Source of the DNA: Myxococcales bacterium
Lineage (GTDB): Bacteria > Myxococcota_A > Polyangia > Polyangiales > Polyangiaceae
NCBI GenBank assembly: GCA_016720545.1
Contig: JADKKK010000005.1
Span: forward strand, 434,001 to 498,000
Direction: 5' to 3'
Length of the DNA stretch: 64,000 bases
The position numbers and the translations under genes are program-made. Below the pieces are notes generated by a model, which was not told where the DNA came from, did no database searches, and was given only the letters and a program-made list of their open reading frames with translations. Of this stretch, positions 16,618-24,296 are shown one piece after another; positions within the stretch are counted from its first letter, which is position 1, and each line of letters begins with the position of its first letter.

Positions 16618-17604
16618 ATGGGCTTTCCCGAGATGAGACCTCGCAGGCTCCGGCGAACTCCTGAGCTCCGCCGGCTGGTGCGCGAGACCACGCTCACCCC
16701 CGGCGATCTGATCTACCCGATGTTCTTCCATGCGGGGCTCGACGCGCCGCGGCCCATCGGCTCGATGCCGGGCGTCTCGCAGCTGCCCGTTGGGCAGGCG
16801 CGCGCGTGGGCCAAGGACCTGCTGGCGCGCGGTATCCCCGGCGTCATCCTGTTTGGTCTCCCCGAGAAGAAGGACGCGTGCGGCACGACGGGCCTCGACC
16901 CCGACGGGCCCGTGCCCCGCGTCGTACGCGAGATGAAGGACGCGGTCCCCGAGCTGCTCGTCATGACCGACGTGTGCGTCGACGAGTACACCGAGCACGG
17001 TCACTGCGGCGTGTTGAAGGACGGCCCTCGGGGCAAGGAGGTCGACAACGACGCCACCGTGGAGATCCTCGCGAAGATGGCCGTCGTCCACGCGCGCGCG
17101 GGCGCAGACATCATCGCGCCGAGCGACATGATGGACGGCCGCGTGGGCGCGATCCGCCGCGCGCTCGACGGCGAGGGCTTCGCCGACGTGTCGGTGCTGT
17201 CGTACGCCGTGAAGTACGCGAGCGCCTTCTACGGGCCGTTCCGCGACGCGGCCGACTGCGCGCCGAAGTTCGGCGATCGAGCCGGCTACCAGATGGACCC
17301 CGGCAACGCGCGCGAGGCGCTGCGCGAGGCCGCGCTCGACGAGGAGGAGGGGGCCGACATGCTCATGGTGAAGCCCGCGCTGCCGTACCTCGACGTCCTC
17401 CGAGACGTGCGCAAGGGAACCACGCTGCCCGTCGCCGCCTACAACGTCTCGGGGGAGTACTCGATGCTGCACGCCGCGGCCGAGCGCGGCATGATCGATC
17501 TCGACCGCGCGACGCTCGAGGTGCTCACCTCCATTCGCCGCGCCGGCGCCGACTTCATCCTGACCTACCATGCGCTCCGTGCCGCCGAGCTCCTCCAAAG
17601 CTGA
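16618..17604 (+). CDS. hemB: Delta-aminolevulinic acid dehydratase (porphobilinogen synthase)
   Basis: A 328-residue protein of standard ALAD length. It condenses two 5-aminolevulinate molecules to porphobilinogen. Both active-site lysines are visible: in SYAVKYASAFYGPFRDA (about residue 198) and in MLMVKPALPYLDVLRD (about residue 251). The metal-binding stretch reads DVCVDEYTEHGHCG: the first and third positions are Cys, as in zinc enzymes, while the middle is Asp, as in magnesium-type enzymes. The ATG at 16618 fits the family N-terminus (RPRRLRRTPELRRLVRET). The 3' end overlaps the next gene by 35 bases. Confidence 0.95.
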   Translation: MGFPEMRPRRLRRTPELRRLVRETTLTPGDLIYPMFFHAGLDAPRPIGSMPGVSQLPVGQARAWAKDLLARGIPGVILFGLPEKKDACGTTGLDPDGPVPRVVREMKDAVPELLVMTDVCVDEYTEHGHCGVLKDGPRGKEVDNDATVEILAKMAVVHARAGADIIAPSDMMDGRVGAIRRALDGEGFADVSVLSYAVKYASAFYGPFRDAADCAPKFGDRAGYQMDPGNAREALREAALDEEEGADMLMVKPALPYLDVLRDVRKGTTLPVAAYNVSGEYSMLHAAAERGMIDLDRATLEVLTSIRRAGADFILTYHALRAAELLQS

Positions 17605-18196
17605 CCGCGCTGACCGCGCTGCCCCCGCACCGCGCCGCGGGCGGCTCGCGCTCGCGGCGGTCGGGTTCGCGACGACGTCGGCGTTGGCGTGCGCGCTCGC
17701 CACTGTGGCGGCCACCCCCGCGTGCCTCACGCGCGCGTGCGATCCCTCGCAGGAGCTCTACGGCCTCAAGGAGGGGGAGGGGCGCCTCCTCGACGAGGAC
17801 ACGTGGGAGTCGTCTCCGCTCGATGGCAACTGGCTGCCGTACCCCCACCAGCGCACGTGGGTGCTCTTCTACGGCGGCTACATGAAGGGGCGCACGCCCA
17901 CCTCGGTGCAGGTGTTCCTGTCGGCCGACGAGCGCCCGAACCAGTCGGGCTCGAACTTCACGCAGGGCGGCGGCGACGTCGTGAAGATGTACAACGTCAC
18001 CTCCGACAGCATGGGGCTCGTCAACGGCACGTGCGCAGACTACTTCGTGCGTGTCGTGGTGCACGCGCCCCGGGCGGTGGCCCCTGCTCCCGCGCTGGGA
18101 GACGCCGGCGGCGACGGGGCCGCCGAGGCTGGCCTCGACGCCTCGCCCGCCGAGGGAGGCAGCCCGGGGGACGCGTCCGACGCCGGCGCGGACTGA
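17570..18196 (+). CDS. Exported hypothetical protein overlapping hemB
   Basis: A 208-residue protein starting with an ATG inside the end of hemB. It has a basic N-terminus and then a hydrophobic stretch (LALAAVGFATTSALACALATV, about residues 25-46), so it is probably exported or anchored. The middle (ELYGLKEGEGRLLDEDTWES and the region with NWLPYPHQRTW) has no family I recognise. The C-terminus (about 160-208) is an Asp/Ala/Gly-rich tail. The overlap suggests it is co-transcribed and translationally coupled with hemB, but no functional link is evident. Confidence 0.6.
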   Translation: MRSVPPSSSKADRADRAAPAPRRGRLALAAVGFATTSALACALATVAATPACLTRACDPSQELYGLKEGEGRLLDEDTWESSPLDGNWLPYPHQRTWVLFYGGYMKGRTPTSVQVFLSADERPNQSGSNFTQGGGDVVKMYNVTSDSMGLVNGTCADYFVRVVVHAPRAVAPAPALGDAGGDGAAEAGLDASPAEGGSPGDASDAGAD

Positions 18197-18205
18197 GCGC
18201 GAGCC

Positions 18206-20032
18206 TCACGCCCCCGGCGTAGGATCGTCGAGGCGCACGCGCGTGAGGCGGAGCGGGCGGGTGATCCCCTTGAGGCGCGCCTCGAAGGCCTCGAGCGGCG
18301 CCTCCGCGGGGAGCCACCCACGCGCGCGCGCGGCGTCGGCGAGCTCTTCTGTGAGCACGAGCTCTCCCGCGGCGGCCTCGCCCTGCAGGCGCGCCGCGAG
18401 GTTCGCGCTCTGGCCGAAGTAGTCGAGCGTGTGGTTGGCGGTCACGACGTAGCAGGCGCCCGCGTAGACGCCGATCTTGAGGGCGACGCCCGTCGCCTCG
18501 GGGCGGCTCGCGCGGAGCGTGGCGAAGCTCGCGTGCATCGCCGCCGCCGCGCGCACGGCCTGCTCTTCGCTGCCGAACGCCGCCATCACCGCGTCTCCGA
18601 TGGTCTTGACGACCGCGCCGCCGTGGGCCCCCACCGCCGCGCCGAGCGCGTCGAAGTGGTCCTGAACCAGCGCGAAGGCGAGCGCGTCGCCCACCTCGCT
18701 GTACAGCGCTGTCGAGCCCGTGAGATCACTGAAGAGCAGCGCGACCCGCCCGATGCGCAGCGTGAGGCCGGGGCGCAGCACTTCGCGCGCGAACTGCCGG
18801 CGAAAGGTCGGCATCATGCTGAGGTCGTGCGCGGTCGCCGCCTCGTCGGCGAAGTCGACCCGCTCGATCTTCAGGTGGAGCTCCCCCGCGTGCGCGCTCG
18901 TCACGCGGATGGGAGCGCCCACGGCGAGATCGGCTTGCGGTGGCTCGAGCGAGCCCGGGCCGGTCCGCGCGTGAAGGCTCGGCTGCGCGCCAGGGGCCGC
19001 GGCCGGCGCGACGCGCAGGATCGCTGCGGGTCCTCCGCGTACGAAGAGCCTGTAACGACCGGGCTGCGTCGGCGCGCGGAGCTCGATCTCGCCGCCGGCA
19101 GGGAGGAGCGCCTGCGTGAGGACGTGGGGCGTCCGGGCGGGCCCGCCGATGCAGTACGGGCCCTCGTCGATGAGGCGCACCGAGGCCGGGGGTCGGAACG
19201 TCGCCTCGACCGCGCGATCGAGGTCAAGATCGTAAGAAATATCGCACACTTGGCAGTGTGCGTGCGCGTCGAGCACCGACAGCGCGCGGAGCCGCTCCGA
19301 GGCGGTGCGGCAGCTCGGGCAGACGAGATCCCAGGTGAGCTCGAGGACGCCGGCGCTCACGGCGGCGAGGCACGCGCCCAGCACCGCTCGTCGCGGAAGG
19401 CCCCACTCGCGCGCGAGGGCGTAGGGGCGGAGGCGGTCGAGCGACTGATCGGCCCCGGTCCGCACGAGCGTGAGCAGGCGGTCGGCGGCGGCGCGCTCGT
19501 CGCCCTCGACCGCGGCGAGCAGCGTCGCGGCCGCGCGGTCGAGCGTGTCCGCGTGGACGTGGGCCTCTGCGGGCGCGCTCGCAGCGCCCGCCACCTCCCG
19601 ATCGACCGACGCGACGAACGCCGCGAGCTTGGCGACGAACCTCACGGTCTGGAGGCGCGCGATGGGCGTAATCAGCGCGCTCTTGGGCGTGATCACGACG
19701 CGCACCCGCACGGTCGTGCCCTCGCCGCCCGGCCCCGGCTCCAGCGCGAAGCTGTGCGCGAGGGCGCTGACGAGGCCCCGACGCACGATCCGCCGTACGC
19801 TGAACCGCTCGGGCGCGCTCCACTCGTACGGGCGCTCCTCGTACTCCAGCGGGAAACCTCCGGAGACCGTCTTGACGAGGTAGCGCGCCGCCGTCGCGTC
19901 GTCGTTGGGCGTCAGCGCGATCGGCCCGAGACCGATCGCGCGGTTCAGACGCTCGGTGTCGGTGAGCAGCGGCCAGAGCGCCGCGGCGCTCGCCGTGCAC
20001 TCGACGGTGCGCTCGACCACGATGTCTGACAC
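18206..20032 (-). CDS. Class III adenylate/guanylate cyclase with SRPBCC and zinc-ribbon front (DUF5939-like)
   Basis: A 608-residue protein. Residues 1-160 look like an SRPBCC domain (VECTASAAALWPLLTDTERLNRAIG). A middle part carries a zinc-ribbon pair, CPSC and CQVC (about 236 and 259), in a region resembling DUF5939. Residues about 425-590 form a class III cyclase catalytic domain: FSDLTGST (about 436) and GDAVMAAF (about 480) carry the two metal-binding Asp, and NLAAR (about 545) carries the Asn and Arg of the active site. It is therefore probably active in making cAMP or cGMP. No membrane segment is seen. The start is GTG. Confidence 0.85.
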   Translation of the reverse strand: MSDIVVERTVECTASAAALWPLLTDTERLNRAIGLGPIALTPNDDATAARYLVKTVSGGFPLEYEERPYEWSAPERFSVRRIVRRGLVSALAHSFALEPGPGGEGTTVRVRVVITPKSALITPIARLQTVRFVAKLAAFVASVDREVAGAASAPAEAHVHADTLDRAAATLLAAVEGDERAAADRLLTLVRTGADQSLDRLRPYALAREWGLPRRAVLGACLAAVSAGVLELTWDLVCPSCRTASERLRALSVLDAHAHCQVCDISYDLDLDRAVEATFRPPASVRLIDEGPYCIGGPARTPHVLTQALLPAGGEIELRAPTQPGRYRLFVRGGPAAILRVAPAAAPGAQPSLHARTGPGSLEPPQADLAVGAPIRVTSAHAGELHLKIERVDFADEAATAHDLSMMPTFRRQFAREVLRPGLTLRIGRVALLFSDLTGSTALYSEVGDALAFALVQDHFDALGAAVGAHGGAVVKTIGDAVMAAFGSEEQAVRAAAAMHASFATLRASRPEATGVALKIGVYAGACYVVTANHTLDYFGQSANLAARLQGEAAAGELVLTEELADAARARGWLPAEAPLEAFEARLKGITRPLRLTRVRLDDPTPGA

Positions 20033-20096
20033 GAGCTGGAGCCTATCATGAGGTGCAGCGCCGCCCGCGAGGAGCGCGGAGGCGCGCCGCCCTCGC

Positions 20097-21170
20097 TCAC
20101 ACTACGGTCGCCCAGCCGTGGGTGTCCTCGGCGGTGCCGTATTGGACGCCGGTGATGGCTGCGCGCAGGCGATCGGCGATCGCGGACTCTTTGCCGACGG
20201 AGATCCGCTCGGCGCCCCACATGAGCTCCCCCACCGGAGCCACGACCGCGGCGGTGCCTGTGCCGAACACCTCGTGGAGCTGCCCGCCCCGGCCGGCATC
20301 GACGAGCTCGTCCATCGACACGCGGCGCTCCGATACCCTCACGCCCCACGCGCGAAGCAACGTGAGCGCGCTCGCTCGCGTGATGCCGGCGAGGATGCTC
20401 CCGCCGTCCAGCGGGGGCGTGATGACCTCGTCGCCGATGCGCACGAAGAGGTTCATCGTGCCGACCTCCTCCACGTACTTGCGCTCGATCGCGTCGAGCC
20501 AGAGCACCTGATCGTAGCCCTCGGCTTTGGCGCGGTGGGCCGCGAGCAGGCTCGCCGCGTAGTTCGCGCCGGTCTTCACGGCTCCGAGCCCGCCGGGAGC
20601 CGCGCGGACGTGCTCCCGCTCGACCCAGATGCGCAGCGGCCGCATGCCACCCTCGTAGTAGTCGCCGACGGGCGAGAGCAGGATGATGAACGTATATTCC
20701 TTGGAGGGACGGACGCCCAAGAAGCCCTCGTGCGCGATCACGAGCGGCCGAATGTACATCGCCTCCCCGCGGCCCTTGGGGATGGTGCTCCTGGTGCGTC
20801 CCAGCAGCTCGAGGAGGACCTCGCGGACGCGCGCCACATCGAGGCTCGGCATGGCGAGCCTAGCCGTACCCCCCTGCATGCGGGCGAGGTGCGCGTCCAA
20901 GCGGAACACGCGCACCTTGCCGTCCGCGCCGTGAAACGCCTTGAGGCCCTCGAACAGCGTCTGGCCGTAGTGGAGCACGGCCGCCGCCGGATCGAGCGAG
21001 AGCGCGCGCCGAGGCTGACACTCGAAGTCGTGCCAGCCGCGCCCCTCGGTGTACCGGCCCAGGACCATCGTGTCGGAGAACACCCTCCCGAAGCCCAGCG
21101 GCTGCGAGGTTGCCTGCGGTGCTTGAGGGGGGGTGGATGCGGCGGTCGTGGGGGTGGTCTCGTGCATCAT
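20097..21170 (-). CDS. ilvE: Branched-chain amino acid aminotransferase (eukaryote-like class)
   Basis: A 357-residue PLP enzyme of fold type IV that transfers amino groups between Leu, Ile or Val and 2-oxoglutarate. It resembles the BCAT1/BCAT2 form: FEGLKAFHGADGKVRVFRLD, GAVKTGANYAASLLAA (PLP lysine about residue 198), YVEEVGTMNLFV, TPPLDGGSILAGITR and FGTGTAAVVAPV are all in order. The start is set at the double ATG (21170). The open frame continues to 21305, but the added residues do not look like this family. It sits between unrelated genes. Confidence 0.9.
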   Translation of the reverse strand: MMHETTPTTAASTPPQAPQATSQPLGFGRVFSDTMVLGRYTEGRGWHDFECQPRRALSLDPAAAVLHYGQTLFEGLKAFHGADGKVRVFRLDAHLARMQGGTARLAMPSLDVARVREVLLELLGRTRSTIPKGRGEAMYIRPLVIAHEGFLGVRPSKEYTFIILLSPVGDYYEGGMRPLRIWVEREHVRAAPGGLGAVKTGANYAASLLAAHRAKAEGYDQVLWLDAIERKYVEEVGTMNLFVRIGDEVITPPLDGGSILAGITRASALTLLRAWGVRVSERRVSMDELVDAGRGGQLHEVFGTGTAAVVAPVGELMWGAERISVGKESAIADRLRAAITGVQYGTAEDTHGWATVV

Positions 21171-21317
21171 CGGGGCCTCGCGGAGGGTGCCCCGAGGTGA
21201 ACGAGGCAGGTGGGTCACGTAAACCCCACCCTTGGACAGATCGACGCGAAACGCAACCGCGCGTTGACTCCAAACGCGAACGATCGTCATGCCGCTCTGC
21301 GGCATTTCGCAGAGGCG

Positions 21318-22262
21318 TCAGCTGACGCGTCGACGGCGCGCGGCCCAAGCCGCCAGCGCGAGCGCGGTGAGGCCCGCCGCGGCGAGCGCCGGGCGCGTTG
21401 CTCTGGGCCCGCTCACCGCGCAGCCGCCCTCGTCGACCGCCGGCCCCGGCTCACCCGGCGAAGTAATGCACGCGGGCACGTCGACCGTGAGCACGGGGAG
21501 GGGGGCCGCGCCGAACACACCTCCCGACAGCTCGGCGCGCTGGATCAGCGCGAGGCACTTGAGCTTGACGTCGAACTCGAGCGGGCTCGTGCCCGATCCA
21601 AGCTCCACCTTGAGCGAATCGTTCCCGGAGCCGTTGTTGCCCGCGTAGAAGTCGGGCGCGCCGTTCTTCGTCACGAGCAGCATCGGGCTGAACGCGGCCA
21701 GCGAGGGATCCGGCGTCCACCGGACGCGGGCGATCTTGGCGCGCCGCAGCCCCTGGCAGTCGGCCTCGCCGGGGGTGGACACCGCCTCGTCGCGCGCCTC
21801 GAGGAGCTTCAGCCGCCCCAGGGACGTGGGGAGCGGCGTGGGCGCGCCCGCCGTGATCTTCTTGACGCTCGCCTCGGCGCCGCCGTCGAGGCCGCCGACC
21901 CCGCCGTCGGTGTTGCAGCCCACCGTAAGTGTGTAGGTTGCATTCTCTTTGAGCGGGGAGGTCGGGCGCAAGAAGGTCGATCCGTCGACGGCCTCGCGCG
22001 TGGCGGGGACCTGAGCGCCGGTCTCGTCGACGAGGAGGAGAAAGGGCACGTTGGTGCCGTGCTTGCCCACGCCGATCGCAGGGGTGTTCGATGGCACGCG
22101 CGTGCTGGCCTGCGGGAGCGTGAACCCACAAGCGAGCGGCACCGAGCACGCGTGCGCCGGGCCCGCGGCCGTGAGCGTGAGCGCGAGCGTGACGGCCACC
22201 GGTCCGAGGAGCCCGAGCGCCGCCAGGGCCCGCTCGTGGGCGCGTATCTTCCAGTGCCGCAT
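21318..22262 (-). CDS. Secreted protein with MYXO-CTERM-like sorting tail
   Basis: A 314-residue protein. It has an N-terminal signal peptide (ALGLLGPVAVTLALTLTAAG, then PAHA), a middle of beta-rich segments with several paired cysteines, and a C-terminal tripartite tail: GGC near residue 280, a hydrophobic segment (PALAAAGLTALALAAW) and a final AARRRRVS. That tail has the layout of the MYXO-CTERM sorting domain, which in myxobacteria sends proteins to the cell surface by way of a processed Cys. The middle has no family I recognise. The ATG at 22262 is chosen for the signal peptide. Confidence 0.7.
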   Translation of the reverse strand: MRHWKIRAHERALAALGLLGPVAVTLALTLTAAGPAHACSVPLACGFTLPQASTRVPSNTPAIGVGKHGTNVPFLLLVDETGAQVPATREAVDGSTFLRPTSPLKENATYTLTVGCNTDGGVGGLDGGAEASVKKITAGAPTPLPTSLGRLKLLEARDEAVSTPGEADCQGLRRAKIARVRWTPDPSLAAFSPMLLVTKNGAPDFYAGNNGSGNDSLKVELGSGTSPLEFDVKLKCLALIQRAELSGGVFGAAPLPVLTVDVPACITSPGEPGPAVDEGGCAVSGPRATRPALAAAGLTALALAAWAARRRRVS

Positions 22263-22417
22263 GCCACCAGGAGAGCACGAATCGCCTTCGTTGGCGCGCC
22301 TCGTCGCGAGCCGCTGCGTCACGCCCTTGACACGAGGGAGACCGCCGCCGGTACGTTCGGACTCATGGCGCCCCCGTTCATCTTCGAGCGACCGGACGGC
22401 ACCCAACGAACCCTCTG

Positions 22418-22570
22418 TGGCTACCACGCACCGACGCCAGGAGGTGGGGCGGCAAGAAGCTCGGCTCCCCGCGGGTCGCCGCGAGCAGGCTCCCTCCGCA
22501 GGTCGACCTGCGGGAGAAAATGACCGCCGTGGAGAACCAGGCCGGCACGAACAGCTGCGTCGCCAACGCC
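22418..22570 (+). pseudogene. Fragment of a C1 (papain-like) peptidase
   Basis: The frame reads WGGKKLGSPRVAAS, then RLPPQVDLREKM, TAVENQAG and TNSCVANA. PxxVDLRxxMxxVENQ...SCxANA is the hallmark start of the mature domain of C1 peptidases (the Gln of the oxyanion hole and the catalytic Cys). Right after ANA the frame runs into a GACGACGAA tandem repeat that encodes only Arg and stops, so the rest of the enzyme is missing. No start codon with a ribosome binding site is visible. This is the best explanation for the gene-free stretch 22263-22642. Confidence 0.6.
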
Positions 22571-22571
22571 A

Positions 22572-22607
22572 GACGACGAAGACGACGAAGACGACGAAGA
22601 CGACGAA
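22572..22607. repeat. 9-bp tandem repeat (GACGACGAA x4)
   Basis: Four perfect consecutive copies of GACGACGAA, followed by the degenerate GATGAAG. It directly follows the break in the peptidase fragment and may mark the deletion point. Confidence 0.85.
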
Positions 22608-22642
22608 GATGAAGCGGAGTAAATAGGATTAAATTCGGATAG

Positions 22643-24139
22643 TTATCCTCGCCGATCTCGCCTCGCGGTGTCGAACTGGGTCGGCGCGTCGACGCGCACC
22701 TCGCCCCCGGAGGCGAGGCGACCCACGTCGGGCGCGAGCACCTCGCCGTGGCCGCGGAGGGCCTCCTCGGCGACGCGTTGATACGTGCGGAGAGACGCCT
22801 CGTCCCAGAGCACGACGTCGACCTGGCGTAGCCGCGAGGCGCCGAGCGCGACGTGGTGGCGGAGCGCCGTCATCATGGCGCTCGCCGAGGCCTCCATGCT
22901 CACGCGCGCGGCGCCCGTACCGAGCGCGGCGACCGCGAGGTGCCCGTGCCCCAGCTCGTCGGCGAGGAGCAGCGCCCGCTGCGTGGCCCGGCCCACGCAA
23001 GACACCTCGTTCCAGGCGCTCACCGCGTGGAGCACGTGCCGCGCCGCGAGCGCGCCCGCGCCGGTGGCCACGCAGCTGCCGAGCGGGCGTTGCCCGAGGG
23101 CGAGCACCTCGGCCTCGATCGCGTCCCCCCCGGCTCGGCGGAGCGCGTCGGCGACCCCGCTCCTCATGCGCAGCGTGTCGTTCGCCGACGACACGAGCGC
23201 GTCCGCCTTGGTGTCCGCGAGATCGCCGACTCGCAGCGTGACGACGCACTCGTCGACGACGAGGGAAGTGGGGCCCAGCGCGCGCACCTGACCGCGCCGA
23301 GCCTTCGCGCGGAGGAGTCGCCCCAGCGTCGCGAAGTGGTCGAGTGGCTCGAGCGCCGCGTCGGTGCGCGCGCCCGGGTCCTTCTCGAGCATCCCGCCCA
23401 CGACGTGCTGGAAATAGGCCTCCGCCGGGCTCTCCGCGCGCGGAAAGGGGGGCCGCAGCGCGGGATCGAGGATCTCGGCCGGCGTGAGAAATGGCGGCTG
23501 TCCGTAGCGAAGATCGAAGGCGGTCGCGCCCGCGCCCCACACGTCCACGAGGGCCGTGGGCTCCTCCCCGCGGAGCTGCTCGGGCGCCATGAAGCGAAGC
23601 GTCCCGCTCACCTCGCCCTGGGCCGGATCCCGCGCGATCGCCGCGATCCCGAAGTCCCCGAGGCGGAGGCCCGTGTGCGGAGACCCAAAGAGGTTCGACG
23701 GCTTCACGTCCCGATGAACCACCCCCGTCTGGTGGGCGGCGTGCAGCGCCTCGCACGCGGCATGCATCGCCTCGCACACCGCCCAGAGCGGCAGGCCCAC
23801 GCCGAGCGCGTCGCGGCGGCGGCGATCGAGCTCGGCGAGATCGATCCCGTCGACATACTCCTCGACGAGGTACGGCCGGTGCTCGTGCACCCCCGCGTCG
23901 ATGGCGCGCACCACGCGGGAGCTGGCGATGCGCGCCATGAGCTTCGCCTCGAGCAGCACCCTGGCCTCGCCCTTCGCGTCGGTCTCGAACTGGCGGCGCA
24001 CGGTCTTCAGGACGACGGGGAGCGCGAGCAGGCGATGGCGCGCGAGCCACGCCTGGCCCATGCCCCCCTCGCCGAGCAGCCCCCAGACCTCGTAGTCGCG
24101 CACGCGCGCGCCGAGCCCCGCCTCTGAGCGCTCGCTCAT
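22643..24139 (-). CDS. Ser/Thr protein kinase fused to a macro domain
   Basis: A 498-residue protein. Residues 10-290 form a Hanks-type kinase: GEGGMG glycine loop (about 22), VVLKTV with the ATP-site Lys, HRDVKPSN catalytic loop (about 140), GDFGIA, and APEQL. Residues about 300-470 resemble a macro domain: VGDLADTKADALVSSANDTL then RSGVADALRRAGG, matching the ADP-ribose-binding I..DAIVNAAN..L..GGGVAxAIxxAGG pattern, but with SSAN and RSG in place of NAAN and GGG. No membrane segment is seen. The ATG at 24139 is chosen because GGGAGGGGG lies just upstream. The ATG at 24169 has no such signal. Confidence 0.85.
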   Translation of the reverse strand: MSERSEAGLGARVRDYEVWGLLGEGGMGQAWLARHRLLALPVVLKTVRRQFETDAKGEARVLLEAKLMARIASSRVVRAIDAGVHEHRPYLVEEYVDGIDLAELDRRRRDALGVGLPLWAVCEAMHAACEALHAAHQTGVVHRDVKPSNLFGSPHTGLRLGDFGIAAIARDPAQGEVSGTLRFMAPEQLRGEEPTALVDVWGAGATAFDLRYGQPPFLTPAEILDPALRPPFPRAESPAEAYFQHVVGGMLEKDPGARTDAALEPLDHFATLGRLLRAKARRGQVRALGPTSLVVDECVVTLRVGDLADTKADALVSSANDTLRMRSGVADALRRAGGDAIEAEVLALGQRPLGSCVATGAGALAARHVLHAVSAWNEVSCVGRATQRALLLADELGHGHLAVAALGTGAARVSMEASASAMMTALRHHVALGASRLRQVDVVLWDEASLRTYQRVAEEALRGHGEVLAPDVGRLASGGEVRVDAPTQFDTARRDRRG

Positions 24140-24296
24140 CGGCCCCCTCCCTCGCGCCTCTTCGTTCATCACAGGAAGATACGCGCGCCGAGCGAGGAGA
24201 GGAGGCTCGTCGCGAGCGTCGCCGGGCAGACTTCTGTGGCCGAACGCGCGACATCCCAAGAGTTGAATGCGTGGTAAGGTGGACTTTGGAGGACTC

